NCBI GenBank assembly: GCA_947631955.1
Contig: CANRNJ010000003.1
Location: forward strand, 1-64,000
From: an uncultured Lachnospiraceae bacterium
Lineage (GTDB): Bacteria > Bacillota > Clostridia > Lachnospirales > Lachnospiraceae
Reading direction: 5' to 3'
Length of the DNA stretch: 64,000 nucleotides
Under the pieces are notes generated by a model. That model worked only from the letters and a program-made list of their open reading frames with translations. It searched no databases and was not told the origin of the DNA. Positions 25,252 to 34,120 of this stretch are shown here, piece by piece (position 1 is the stretch's first letter; every line of letters starts with the position of its first letter). The position numbers and the translations under genes are program-made.

Positions 25252-25977
25252 TTATCCCTCAAATACATCCGTGAAATAACCGGCGCCGGAGATCGGTTCG
25301 CCGTTTTGCAGCAGATGCGCCACATCGCCGATCATCTGCGTCCGGAAACGGGCAATATGATTCTGCCGTTCCTCTGTGGCCGCCACTGTTACGGAAGTGG
25401 GAGCCAGATACATGCCATGCAGCAGAAGGACCGGCGAGATCCCCAGAAGATGGCTGAGCATGACGCAGGTGATACCGAGATGGCAGAATATGACGATGGT
25501 GTCATTTACATCCTGCCGGGGCGTGTGAACATAATAATCGTGCTGTCTTGTATAACCATAGTCTTCCAGAAGACGGTCAAGACTGCCGCAGACGTTTTCA
25601 TAGGCGGGCACCAGTTCCTCGTTGGAACGGTAGATGTCCGTCTTTTTCCATGCCTCTTTGTCGTACATTTCAGGTATACCGGTCCAGTATTCCGGCATGA
25701 GATCCCACGGGACTCCGATGCGGCCCGTAGTGGGATCTTGGATCGTATAGGAAAATTCCTTCATCCACTCGTGGGTAACGGCCTGTTTTCCGATCTTTTC
25801 AAGAGAGTACGACGCCGTCTGTCTGGCCCTGCCAAGCGGCGAGCAGTAGAAATCATACTGATCGACGGGCCATCCTGCCACGCGGTCGGATAGCAGTCTG
25901 GCCTCCCTTACGCCTTTTTCGGTCAAAGCGTCGTTGATATAGTCCGGATCCCCGTGTCTTATAAAAATGATCCTCAT
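25252..25977 (-). CDS. Histidine phosphatase family protein
   Basis: A 241-residue phosphoglycerate-mutase-like phosphatase with the catalytic RHG motif near the N-terminus (IIFIRHGDPDY), the SPLGRARQTA arginine motif and a second catalytic His in VIFCHLGITCV. Substrate unknown. It is convergent with trpS (three-base gap), and TCTCC/GGAGAA sequence before its ATG gives a ribosome site. A possible terminator between them was not found. Confidence 0.9.
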   Translation of the reverse strand: MRIIFIRHGDPDYINDALTEKGVREARLLSDRVAGWPVDQYDFYCSPLGRARQTASYSLEKIGKQAVTHEWMKEFSYTIQDPTTGRIGVPWDLMPEYWTGIPEMYDKEAWKKTDIYRSNEELVPAYENVCGSLDRLLEDYGYTRQHDYYVHTPRQDVNDTIVIFCHLGITCVMLSHLLGISPVLLLHGMYLAPTSVTVAATEERQNHIARFRTQMIGDVAHLLQNGEPISGAGYFTDVFEG

Positions 25978-26163
25978 GCTTATTCTCCTTCTTTTGCGCT
26001 GCGGCCGGGCAGGCTGGCAGACCGGCTGCTGAATTTAACAAAATTTTATTAGTGTTTCTTCACATTATACTATATAATAACATAGTGAAAGTCATATGAA
26101 AACACCGATCATACGGGATGGCCATTTCTATGACGAGGAAAAGGAATTACGGAGGAAAAGAAA

Positions 26164-27201
26164 ATGTTTGGCGCAAAGAAAAATGTGGACAATTTTCAGA
26201 GCGGCATGAAAAGCCCCAAAAAGCGGGTGAGCGGAAAGATCTATATGTTTTTGGCCGCCGCGGTGATCCTGCTTGTGCTGATCAGCCAATCCTACTATAC
26301 GATCAAGGAGGAAGAGCAGGCGGTCGTCTGTACTTTTGGGGCGCCCAAGGCCGTTACGACGCCGGGACTGCATTTTAAGATCCCTTTTGTACAGACTGTG
26401 ACGAAGGTGAACACGACGATTCAGGGATTTTCCATCGGTTATCATTCGACCGGAGAGGAAGACGATGCGTTGATGATCACTTCCGACTACAATTTTATCT
26501 TCGTGGATTTTTATGCCGAATACAGAGTGACCGATCCGGTCAAAGCGCTGTACGCATCCCAGAATCCGGAACTGGTGCTTAAAAATATCGCGCAGAACTG
26601 TATCAGGACTACGATCGGCTCCTACACCGTGGACAGCGTGCTGACGACGGGCAAGAACGAGATCCAGTCCAATATCAAACAGCTGATACTGGATAAACTG
26701 GAAGAGTACGATATCGGGATTCAGCTGGTCAATATAACGATTCAGGATGCCACGCCGCCGAACACGGAAGTGGAAAACGCCTTTAAAGAAGTTGAAACGG
26801 CAAAGCAGGGCAAGGAAACGGCCCTGAACAACGCCAATAAGTACCGGAACGAGCAGATCCCCAATGCCGAGGCGGAAGCGGATAAGATCCTTCAGGACGC
26901 GGAAGCGGAGAAACAGGAGAGGATCAACGAGGCAAACGGCCAGGCAGCGCGTTTTAATTCCATGTATCAGGAATATGTGAAATATCCTGAGGTTACAAAG
27001 AAGAGAATGTTCTACGAGGCCATGGAGAACGTGCTCCCGGACGTCAAGGTAGTCATACAGAGCAAGGACGGCAACATGAACACGATCCTGCCGTTAGACA
27101 GTTTTGTGACGCAGGACGAACCGGCAGACGGCGCGGCGGATGCGTCCGGCAGTACGGGCGGAACCGATACCGATGCGGACGAAGATGTCGTTTCACAATA
27201 A
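26164..27201 (+). CDS. hflK: HflK-type SPFH membrane protein
   Basis: A 345-residue protein: N-terminal anchor (about 27-44, YMFLAAAVILLVLISQS), the SPFH core (EEEQAVVCTFGAPKAVTTPG, PFVQTVTKVNTT), an Ala/Glu-rich coiled coil (KEVETAKQGKETALNNA, AEAEADKILQDAEAEKQERI) and an acidic C-terminus. With HflC it forms a cage regulating FtsH in other bacteria. GGAGG precedes ATG 26164. A TATACT/TATAAT-rich stretch at 26068-26080 is a likely promoter. No ftsH in the window. Confidence 0.9.
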   Translation: MFGAKKNVDNFQSGMKSPKKRVSGKIYMFLAAAVILLVLISQSYYTIKEEEQAVVCTFGAPKAVTTPGLHFKIPFVQTVTKVNTTIQGFSIGYHSTGEEDDALMITSDYNFIFVDFYAEYRVTDPVKALYASQNPELVLKNIAQNCIRTTIGSYTVDSVLTTGKNEIQSNIKQLILDKLEEYDIGIQLVNITIQDATPPNTEVENAFKEVETAKQGKETALNNANKYRNEQIPNAEAEADKILQDAEAEKQERINEANGQAARFNSMYQEYVKYPEVTKKRMFYEAMENVLPDVKVVIQSKDGNMNTILPLDSFVTQDEPADGAADASGSTGGTDTDADEDVVSQ

Positions 27202-27214
27202 TAGATCAAGGTGA

Positions 27215-27354
27215 TAGTGTAAACGACCACACCGATGTGCTGATCGTTTATACGGGATTTGTGCCGGAGCGTCACAAATTCCTCTGATGGCAGACGCGAA
27301 TTTGAGATTCGCGTCGCCCCGTCGCGTAAACGCTCCGGAATGGAGATTAGTATG
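27215..27354 (+). repeat. Structured intergenic element, copy 2 (hflC leader)
   Basis: The 3' 95 bases differ from copy 1 at about five positions. The first hairpin differs in sequence but keeps its pairing (GTGTAAACGA with TCGTTTATAC, one G-T pair), as does the second (one G-T pair), which argues for selection on structure. GGAGCGT (27266-27272), ACGCTCC (27330-27336) and the Shine-Dalgarno GGAG (27342-27345) occupy equivalent places. The copy ends at the hflC start. Confidence 0.85.
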
Positions 27355-28422
27355 TCAGAGTATAATCAGAACGGAAATAATATGAATACTTCTTCGGAAC
27401 AATATGAACATTACAATTCCGACGGTACGAAGAAGAAAAAGAAGGGCGATAAGAAGAAGCGCACCGGCGCCAAGGTCCTGACCGTCTTCGCGGCGGCAGC
27501 CATTCTGCTCGTTCTCGGAAGTTCCATGGTGGTGACGAAACAGAATCAGTTTAAGCTGATCCGGCAGTTCGGCCGTGTGCAGAGGATCGTGACGCAGCCG
27601 GGATTGTCGTTTAGGATCCCGTTTGTGGAATCCGTCGATACGATCCCGAAGGAGCTGATGCTGTACGATCTGCCTGCGTCGGACGTTATCACATCGGATA
27701 AGAAGACCATGATCGTGGACAGTTATGTGTTGTGGCATGTGACCGATCCGCTGAAATTCGCCCAGACGCTGAGCTGTTCGGTGAACAATGCGGAAGGCCG
27801 TATCGACGCCATCGTATACAACGCGATGAAGAACACGATCTCGAATATGAAGCAGGATGAGGTGATCCGGAGCCGTGACGGGAAAATGACGATCACATTG
27901 GATGAGGACGGCACGGATGTATCCAACAACGATCTGGTCCTGTCTGAGGAAACGGAAACCGTGGTTGAGATCACGTCTTTGACGGAAGAGATCATGGCGC
28001 AGATCGATCATGTCGAGAATCAGTACGGTATCGAGATCGTCGTGGTGGACGTCAAGAAACTGGATCTTCCCGACGACAACAAACAGGCGGTGTATACCCG
28101 TATGATCTCGGAGAGGGAGAATATTGCGGCGCAGTATACGGCGGAAGGCAGATCCGAGGCTAAGATGATCGAGAATACGACCGACAAAGAAGTGTCCATC
28201 ATGCTGTCGGACGCCAAGGCAAAGGCGGAGGCCGTTGTCGCGGAGGGTGAAGCGGAATATATGCGTATCCTGTCGGACGCCTATGCCAATCCGGAAAAAA
28301 TGGATTTCTATTCTTTTGTCCGGGCTCTGGATGCGGTCAAAGCCAGCATAAGCGGCGATGATAAAACGGTGATCCTGTCCGAAGATTCACCGGTGGCGCA
28401 GATCTTTAACGGACAGTATTAG
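27352..28422 (+). CDS. hflC: HflC-type SPFH membrane protein
   Basis: A 356-residue SPFH protein: Asn-rich cytoplasmic start, membrane span (about 41-58, VFAAAAILLVLGSSMVV), SPFH core (NQFKLIRQFGRVQRIVTQPG, SFRIPFVESVDTIPKEL), a central insertion with acidic residues, a coiled-coil stretch (ENIAAQYTAEGRSEAKM, DAKAKAEAVVAEGEAEYM) and FYSFVRALDAVK, typical of HflC. ATG 27352 follows the structured element; the upstream in-frame extension is part of that element, not protein. Partner of HflK at the membrane. Confidence 0.9.
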   Translation: MSEYNQNGNNMNTSSEQYEHYNSDGTKKKKKGDKKKRTGAKVLTVFAAAAILLVLGSSMVVTKQNQFKLIRQFGRVQRIVTQPGLSFRIPFVESVDTIPKELMLYDLPASDVITSDKKTMIVDSYVLWHVTDPLKFAQTLSCSVNNAEGRIDAIVYNAMKNTISNMKQDEVIRSRDGKMTITLDEDGTDVSNNDLVLSEETETVVEITSLTEEIMAQIDHVENQYGIEIVVVDVKKLDLPDDNKQAVYTRMISERENIAAQYTAEGRSEAKMIENTTDKEVSIMLSDAKAKAEAVVAEGEAEYMRILSDAYANPEKMDFYSFVRALDAVKASISGDDKTVILSEDSPVAQIFNGQY

Positions 28423-28491
28423 GATCTAAGTTTCAGGAGATCGGCGACTGCTTTCCGGCAGCCGTCGTGTGGAAAGGGCTGGTTTAGTGTT

Positions 28492-29364
28492 ATGAATGTG
28501 GAGAAATTTTTGGAAACGCTGGATTCCTATTTTGCCGCACAGCAGATCGACAAGGTCGAGCCGTATCTGACCGCTTCTTTGGAGCAGGCGAAGGCGGAAG
28601 AAGACTATGGGGCATACATTACGATCTGCAATGAAATGATCGGCTTCTACCGGAGCATATCCGCTTTTGAGAAAGCTTACATCGTATCGGAAGACGTGCT
28701 GCTTCTGATGGAAGAACTTCAACTCGACCACACGGAGCATTTTGCGACGACTCTTCTGAATTCGGCGACGGCCTATCGGGCGGCGGGGGACTATGCCGCG
28801 GCGCTGCGTTTCTACAGGCAGGCGGTGCAGATCTATGACGCACTTCTGGATCCGAAGGATTACCGTTTCGCAGGTCTGTATAACAATATGAGCATCCTGT
28901 TTGAAAAAATGGACGATAACGAATCGGCTATCGACTATGCAGACAAGGCACTTTCGATCATTAGAACTCTGGAGGGAAGCGAGGCGGAAACCGCCACCAC
29001 CATGACGAATCTGGCGCTTTTGTATTTTAAGACGGAGCAGCCGGAAAAGGCAAAGGAGCTGTTGGAACAGGCTGTCGCTCTGTTTGAGAGCACGGGAAAA
29101 GACGGCGATACCAACGAGCATTACAGCGGCGCGCTTGCAGGTGTGGCGGAAGCGTGTTACCGGATGCAGGATTATGATAAGGCGCTTTCCTATTATGAGA
29201 AAGCGTTGGAAAAGGTAAAAAAGCATTACGGCGAAAACGCCGGTTATGCCGTCCTGTGTGAGAACTGTGCCGCAGTATGCGGGAAACTGGGCGATTTAGA
29301 ACAAAAACAGCAATACCTGCGCAAAGCGGAAGAGGTCAGAAAACGGATAGGGAGCCGACAGTAA
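28492..29364 (+). CDS. Tetratricopeptide-repeat protein
   Basis: A 290-residue all-helical protein with at least four TPR units (for example LNSATAYRAAGDYAAALRFY, YNNMSILFEKMDDNESAIDY, MTNLALLYFKTEQPEKAKEL, AGVAEACYRMQDYDKALSYY). It has no membrane segment, so it is a cytoplasmic scaffold. It lies one base before a DUF4037 gene, a pairing that I recall as common in Firmicutes, so the two probably act together. The partner and pathway are unknown. Confidence 0.9.
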   Translation: MNVEKFLETLDSYFAAQQIDKVEPYLTASLEQAKAEEDYGAYITICNEMIGFYRSISAFEKAYIVSEDVLLLMEELQLDHTEHFATTLLNSATAYRAAGDYAAALRFYRQAVQIYDALLDPKDYRFAGLYNNMSILFEKMDDNESAIDYADKALSIIRTLEGSEAETATTMTNLALLYFKTEQPEKAKELLEQAVALFESTGKDGDTNEHYSGALAGVAEACYRMQDYDKALSYYEKALEKVKKHYGENAGYAVLCENCAAVCGKLGDLEQKQQYLRKAEEVRKRIGSRQ

Positions 29365-29365
29365 G

Positions 29366-30331
29366 ATGCAGGGACTGGAGTTGTCTGAAAAATATTATGA
29401 AGCATACGGCAGGCCGATGATCGAGGAGCGGTTTGCGGATATCGCGGGGCAGACGGCGGCGGGGCTGGCAGGCCGGGGGTCGGAATGTCTTGGTTTTGAC
29501 GACGAGATATCCAGAGATCATGACTTCGGCCCCTCTTTTTGTATCTGGCTGCCGAGAGATCTGTATAACCGGTACGGCGCCCGGATGCAGGCGGCATACG
29601 ATGCGCTTCCGAAGGAATTTATGGGATACGGCGCGCGGATCTGTGAAGAGCAGGGCCGCGGCAGAGTGGGCGTGCTGTGTCTGGAAGATTTCTATTCGGA
29701 TATCCTGGGACGCGATCAGATCCCGCATACGGCGGGAGAATGGCTGTCTATGGACGAAGCGGATCTGGCTGCCGCTGTAAACGGCAGGGTCTTTGAGGAC
29801 AGGCTGGGGATGTTCAGCAGGATCCGTCAGGAACTGCTCGATTATTATCCGAGAGAGGTATGGATCCGCAGGATCGCCCAGAGTCTGGGGCTGGCTGCTC
29901 AGGCGGGGCAGTACAACTACGCCCGCGCCATGAAACGCGGGGAGAGGATAGCGGCGGAACTGGCGCTGACGGAATTTATCTGCGAGAGTATGAAGCTGGT
30001 CTATCTGTTTAACCGGAAATACGCGCCGTATAAGAAATGGATGCGCAGAGGACTGTGCGGTCTGGAAAAATTTTCGGAGATAGGGGATATGCTCGATCTT
30101 CTGTATCAGGTCCCCGATCCGGCGGCGGCATGGGAAGGGGTCAAGGCGGAGGACTATCTGTACGATCTGAATACGGACGACGGCAGGATCCTGATCATAG
30201 AGGCCGTCTGCAATCTGTTTGTTCAGGCGTTGAACGAACTGGGCTTGTCCGATCGGCAGGACAATTTTTTACAGAACCATCTGAATACGGTGTTGGAAAA
30301 AGCGGGAGATATTCCGCGGGAAATGCAATGA
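29366..30331 (+). CDS. DUF4037 nucleotidyltransferase-like protein
   Basis: A 321-residue protein with a nucleotidyltransferase-type core (AGRGSECLGFDDEISRDHDF: GS followed by paired acidic residues) and helical C-terminal region (RRIAQSLGLAAQAGQYNYAR, ELALTEFICESMKLVYLFN). The pattern suits DUF4037 of the aminoglycoside-nucleotidyltransferase-like superfamily. Substrate unknown. It is translationally tied to the TPR gene one base upstream. Confidence 0.88.
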   Translation: MQGLELSEKYYEAYGRPMIEERFADIAGQTAAGLAGRGSECLGFDDEISRDHDFGPSFCIWLPRDLYNRYGARMQAAYDALPKEFMGYGARICEEQGRGRVGVLCLEDFYSDILGRDQIPHTAGEWLSMDEADLAAAVNGRVFEDRLGMFSRIRQELLDYYPREVWIRRIAQSLGLAAQAGQYNYARAMKRGERIAAELALTEFICESMKLVYLFNRKYAPYKKWMRRGLCGLEKFSEIGDMLDLLYQVPDPAAAWEGVKAEDYLYDLNTDDGRILIIEAVCNLFVQALNELGLSDRQDNFLQNHLNTVLEKAGDIPREMQ

Positions 30332-30361
30332 CGCAAAGTACGGCAAAATCCACAAAGAAAC

Positions 30362-30390
30362 TTGAAACATATGTTCGAATGTGGTACAAT
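30362..30390 (+). promoter_or_regulatory. Sigma-A promoter of the NusG-II/Gx/ruvAB operon
   Basis: TTGAAA (30362-30367), a 17-base spacer and TACAAT (30385-30390) make a strong promoter 41 bases before the first gene. The spacer and -35 region hold a LexA-like box, listed separately. Confidence 0.85.
30364..30377. promoter_or_regulatory. LexA/SOS-box-like operator over the ruvAB operon promoter
   Basis: GAAACATATGTTCG keeps the GTTCG half-site perfectly and three of five bases in the other half of the Firmicute consensus CGAAC-N4-GTTCG. It overlaps the -35 and spacer of the operon promoter, where LexA would block transcription. The operon ends with ruvAB, which is SOS-regulated in Bacillus subtilis. 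Binding not shown here. Confidence 0.55.
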
Positions 30391-30430
30391 GTGTATGATC
30401 GATAAGCGGACAGCATAGGGATTTGGAAAA

Positions 30431-30958
30431 ATGCAGCAGTCTGAATGTTCGGAGCAAAAGATTATCCATAAGATCAGGAAGGCGGATATGGTTTTGATCA
30501 TCGGCTTTCTTTTGTCAGCGCTGCTCATGGAAGTTTTTTTTATCCTTCCATCCGATCCGGTCAGCGAGATCCGCTTTTTGTGCGACGGAACGGAGATCAG
30601 GAGAATAACGTTACAGTCCGCTGACAGGGCCTATGACGGCGCGGCGGACGGATATTATCTCATCACATATCCGGACAATACCGTGAAGGTGGAATTTTTT
30701 GCATCCGGACCGGATGCGCCCACGGCGGAACATATAACGGAAGACATGGATGAAGGCACAGGCTATAATCTGGTCGTGGTTGAGGACGGTAAGGTATCCG
30801 TGGCAGCTTCCGACTGCCCGGATCAGATATGCGTGAAGCACCGGCCGATCTCCTTGGCGCGGGAGAGTATCGTCTGTCTGCCGCATAAACTGGTGATCGA
30901 GATGGCGGAAGGCGCGGACGGAACGGACGACGGGGCCTTGGACGGGGTGGCCAGATGA
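30431..30958 (+). CDS. NusG domain II-containing membrane-anchored protein
   Basis: A 175-residue protein: basic start, one membrane span (about 21-40, VLIIGFLLSALLMEVFFIL), then a beta-rich domain like NusG domain II (YYLITYPDNTVKVEFFASG, VVVEDGKVSVAASDCPDQIC, VCLPHKLVIEM). It ends in an acidic tail. It overlaps the next gene, a Gx transporter, by four bases (ATGA). These two commonly travel together in clostridia and may serve cofactor or quinone-precursor related functions. Confidence 0.88.
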   Translation: MQQSECSEQKIIHKIRKADMVLIIGFLLSALLMEVFFILPSDPVSEIRFLCDGTEIRRITLQSADRAYDGAADGYYLITYPDNTVKVEFFASGPDAPTAEHITEDMDEGTGYNLVVVEDGKVSVAASDCPDQICVKHRPISLARESIVCLPHKLVIEMAEGADGTDDGALDGVAR

Positions 30959-31467
30959 CAAAGAGGATCGTACAACTTGGATTTCTTCTGACATTTGCAC
31001 TGATCTTGGCGGCTGTGGAATCCTTTATCCCTTTTTCTTTCGGGATTCCGGGCATCAAACTGGGACTTCCCAATCTTGTGGTGGTCCTTCTGTTATCCCA
31101 AGAGGGGATCGGGCAGTTTGGCGTCCGTGATGCCGTTCTTGTGAATCTGTCGAGGATCCTTCTTGCGGGATTTATGTTCGGCAGCCTCTACACGATCCTG
31201 TACGCCTTGGCGGGCGCCGCGCTCAGTCTGTGCGCCATGCTGGCGGGAAGGCGGGCAGGATGCTTTTCCACGGTGGGGATCAGCGTTCTGGGAGGTGTCT
31301 TTCACAATATCGGGCAGATCATTGTGGCTGTATTAGTGACACAGACCGTTTATATAGGATATTATGTGCCTTTTCTCATTGCCGCCGGGACTCTGACCGG
31401 CGCAGTACTGGGACTGGCAGCGATGGAACTGGCGCCGTATCTGACGCGGCCGATTGACGGGAGATAA
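30955..31467 (+). CDS. Gx transporter family / heptaprenyl diphosphate synthase component I-like protein
   Basis: A 170-residue integral membrane protein with about five spans (QLGFLLTFALILAAVESFIP, GIKLGLPNLVVVLLL, FMFGSLYTILYALAGAALSL). It matches the Hpre_diP_synt_I/Gx family, whose role is not settled (substrate-binding component of an uptake system or isoprenoid-linked). ATG 30955 overlaps the preceding gene; ruvA follows in two bases. Confidence 0.87.
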   Translation: MTKRIVQLGFLLTFALILAAVESFIPFSFGIPGIKLGLPNLVVVLLLSQEGIGQFGVRDAVLVNLSRILLAGFMFGSLYTILYALAGAALSLCAMLAGRRAGCFSTVGISVLGGVFHNIGQIIVAVLVTQTVYIGYYVPFLIAAGTLTGAVLGLAAMELAPYLTRPIDGR

Positions 31468-31469
31468 CT

Positions 31470-32081
31470 ATGTATGCATATTTAAAAGGCACTCTGGAAG
31501 AGGTCACGGAAGACAATATCATTGTGGAAGTGGGAAACATAGGCTATAATGTGAAAGTGTCCACGACCACGGCGGACATGCTCCCGCCGACGGGCAGCGA
31601 AGTGAAGATCTACACCTATACGCTTGTCCGTGAGGATAGCTTTTCCCTGTACGGTTTTATGACGAGAGATGATCTTGAAGTTTTTAAAAAGCTGATCACG
31701 GTCAACGGGATCGGCCCTAAGGGCGGACTCGCTATCTTATCCGTCATGAGTGCGGATGCGCTGCGCTTTGCGATTCTGTCGGGCGATGCAAAAGCGATCG
31801 CAAAAGCGCCGGGAATAGGCAATAAGACGGCGGAACGGGTGATTCTGGATCTGAGGGACAAGGTATCGCTGGAAGATACGCTCCGCGGATTCGGACAGCC
31901 CGCGGATTCCGGCGCCGCTGCCGCAGACGTCGATCATTCCGTGATCAATGAAGCGATCGAGGCGCTGACCGCCCTCGGATATTCCGCGTCGGATGCCGCC
32001 GCCGCTGTCAAGAAGGCGCATACTGCGGAAGATATGACGGTGGAGAGCCTTCTGAAAGAAGCGTTGAAATTTATGTTTTAA
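31470..32081 (+). CDS. ruvA: Holliday junction DNA helicase subunit RuvA
   Basis: A 203-residue protein with the three RuvA domains: OB fold (MYAYLKGTLEEVTEDNIIVE), helix-hairpin-helix (GPKGGLAILSVMSADAL, GIGNKTAERVILDLRDKV) and a C-terminal UBA-like domain that binds RuvB (EAIEALTALGYSASDAAAAV). It holds four-way junctions as a tetramer and directs RuvB. The gene begins two bases after the Gx transporter stop, so it is co-transcribed. Confidence 0.95.
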   Translation: MYAYLKGTLEEVTEDNIIVEVGNIGYNVKVSTTTADMLPPTGSEVKIYTYTLVREDSFSLYGFMTRDDLEVFKKLITVNGIGPKGGLAILSVMSADALRFAILSGDAKAIAKAPGIGNKTAERVILDLRDKVSLEDTLRGFGQPADSGAAAADVDHSVINEAIEALTALGYSASDAAAAVKKAHTAEDMTVESLLKEALKFMF

Positions 32082-32131
32082 GCGGGGCAGGACCCGGATC
32101 GGTATGCTTTTATCTGAGTTAGGGTGTTTTT

Positions 32132-33139
32132 ATGGCGAACAGGATGATCGAAACAAACTTAATAGAAGAGGATATGAAGATCGAGGGCTCGCTCAGGCCG
32201 CAGACTTTGAATGACTATATCGGTCAAACAAAGATCAAGGAAAATCTTAAGATCTATATCGAGGCGGCGAAGCAGCGGCATGACGCGTTGGACCACGTTC
32301 TTTTCTACGGCCCGCCGGGTCTGGGAAAGACCACACTGGCAGGGATCATAGCCAATGAAATGGGCGTTCATATGAAGGTGACAAGCGGTCCCGCCATTGA
32401 AAAACCGGGTGAGATGGCCGCCATCCTCAATAATCTTCAGGAGGGCGATCTCCTCTTTGTGGACGAGATCCACAGGCTGAACCGTCAGGTGGAAGAAGTG
32501 CTGTATCCGGCGATGGAAGATTATGCCATCGACATCATGATCGGAAAAGGGGCGTCGGCGCGGTCCATTCGTCTTGATCTGCCGCACTTTACGTTGGTTG
32601 GAGCCACTACGAGGGCGGGACTTCTGACCGCTCCGCTCCGCGACAGGTTCGGCGTGATCCACCGGCTGGAGTTTTACTCTGTGGAGGAATTGAAGGTGAT
32701 CGTTCAGCACTCCGCCGTGATACTGGGCGTCAGCATAGATGAAGAGGGCGCTATGGAACTGGCAAGAAGGAGCCGCGGTACGCCGCGCCTTGCCAACCGG
32801 ATACTCAAAAGGGTGCGTGACTTCGCACAGGTGAAGTACGACGGGATCATCACGAAGGAAATTGCGGATACTGCCCTTGATCTGATGGATGTGGATAAGA
32901 TGGGGCTGGATCACATTGACAGGAACATATTGTGCACCATGATAGACAAGTTTAAGGGCGGTCCGGTCGGACTGGACACGCTGGCCGCCGCGACAGGCGA
33001 GGATCCCGGAACGATTGAGGACGTCTATGAACCGTATCTGATCAAAAACGGCTTCTTAAACAGAACGCCCCGCGGCAGAGTCGTCACGGAGCGTACTTAT
33101 CATCATTTTGGATTGGAAATACCGGCTGAACAGCAATAG
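32132..33139 (+). CDS. ruvB: Holliday junction ATP-dependent DNA helicase RuvB
   Basis: A 335-residue AAA+ motor: N-terminal [19 protein letters not shown], Walker [12 protein letters not shown], Walker [12 protein letters not shown], sensor [13 protein letters not shown], arginine finger region APLRDRFG and a winged-helix C-terminus ([16 protein letters not shown]). It drives branch migration with RuvA. The end of the operon; the next gene faces it from the other strand, 15 bases away. Probably SOS-induced via the operator at 30364. Confidence 0.96.
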   Translation: MANRMIETNLIEEDMKIEGSLRPQTLNDYIGQTKIKENLKIYIEAAKQRHDALDHVLFYGPPGLGKTTLAGIIANEMGVHMKVTSGPAIEKPGEMAAILNNLQEGDLLFVDEIHRLNRQVEEVLYPAMEDYAIDIMIGKGASARSIRLDLPHFTLVGATTRAGLLTAPLRDRFGVIHRLEFYSVEELKVIVQHSAVILGVSIDEEGAMELARRSRGTPRLANRILKRVRDFAQVKYDGIITKEIADTALDLMDVDKMGLDHIDRNILCTMIDKFKGGPVGLDTLAAATGEDPGTIEDVYEPYLIKNGFLNRTPRGRVVTERTYHHFGLEIPAEQQ

Positions 33140-33154
33140 TCTGTCTGCGTGGCA

Positions 33155-34111
33155 TCATACCGTCACATCAACGTTTGCCCCGGCAGTTTCCGCTGCGGGT
33201 TCGGCGGTTTCCGCCACGGGGATCTCGGAGCCTCCAATTTCCAAGGACACGCCGGTCAGGCTTAAAGTGTTGTCGGACTCGGAGTCGTTTGATGTGTTGT
33301 AAGAGCCGTTTGCCGCGCTTTCTTTTTCCTTGGCAAGTTTGTTGAACAGCGCTTTCAGGTACTCCATATCCGCTTTCATGATATCCCGCATTTCGTCGGA
33401 GCGGTGTTTCTTTTTCAAAAGTTCAAGGTCGCCGGGTTCCATCGGCCCGCTGTTTGTCTGGAAATATTCCTGCATCAGATCCTCTTCGGACTTCATCGCC
33501 TCTTCCAGTTCTTTTTCCAGTTCGTCCATGACTTCCTCGATCTGTTCTGCAAGTTTTTGGAGCTCTTCCTGACTCATGCCGGTGGTGTCGAGGATCTCGT
33601 CCTCTTCGTCTTTTTCGGTCCGCATTTCTTCCGGATCCGTCATGCCCTGACGGCCGGTTTGCTCGATGTTTTCCTCCTGTTGGAGATTCTTCAGCCGTTT
33701 CTTGGCCACCCGCGCTATTTTCTCCGCATGTACGAGAGCGCTGTGTATTTCCGTGTAGTCATAATCGCCGCTGACCATTTTCATTTTCAGGTCGGCGATC
33801 TGGAATTTGGCCTTTGTCACCAGCTGTTTCGCACTGGCGGGGGTTTTTGTGCGCAGGATCTGATTGGATAAACGCTTAAAATTATACTGCAGCTTTTTAT
33901 ATTTTTTCTTGGCGGATGTCTTGCCCGATCTGGAAGCGGATCTGCTGCGCCCGGTAGAAACCGTCAGCGTTCCCGCATAGGAACCGTCCCGGTTCCGCAG
34001 TTCCACGCTCATCGAATCGGCGTTCAGAGATAGGATCCTTCCAACGGATGTACCCATAGCGATCACCATGCCTTTCCAAGCGGAATACTCCCTGCGGGAG
34101 AACCGCAGCAT
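33155..34111 (-). CDS. Coiled-coil hypothetical protein
   Basis: A 318-residue protein without a recognised family: an N-terminal small beta segment (SVGRILSLNADSMSVELRN), a basic Ser/Lys/Arg stretch (about 54-72), two long helical coiled-coil regions (about 80-140 and 180-245) and a polar tail. It has no membrane span. ATG 34111 is chosen since GGAG lies eight bases upstream; that site borders the structured repeat at 34121. Other candidate starts are at 34069 and 34057. Confidence 0.6.
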   Translation of the reverse strand: MLRFSRREYSAWKGMVIAMGTSVGRILSLNADSMSVELRNRDGSYAGTLTVSTGRSRSASRSGKTSAKKKYKKLQYNFKRLSNQILRTKTPASAKQLVTKAKFQIADLKMKMVSGDYDYTEIHSALVHAEKIARVAKKRLKNLQQEENIEQTGRQGMTDPEEMRTEKDEEDEILDTTGMSQEELQKLAEQIEEVMDELEKELEEAMKSEEDLMQEYFQTNSGPMEPGDLELLKKKHRSDEMRDIMKADMEYLKALFNKLAKEKESAANGSYNTSNDSESDNTLSLTGVSLEIGGSEIPVAETAEPAAETAGANVDVTV

Positions 34112-34120
34112 TTTTTGTGC

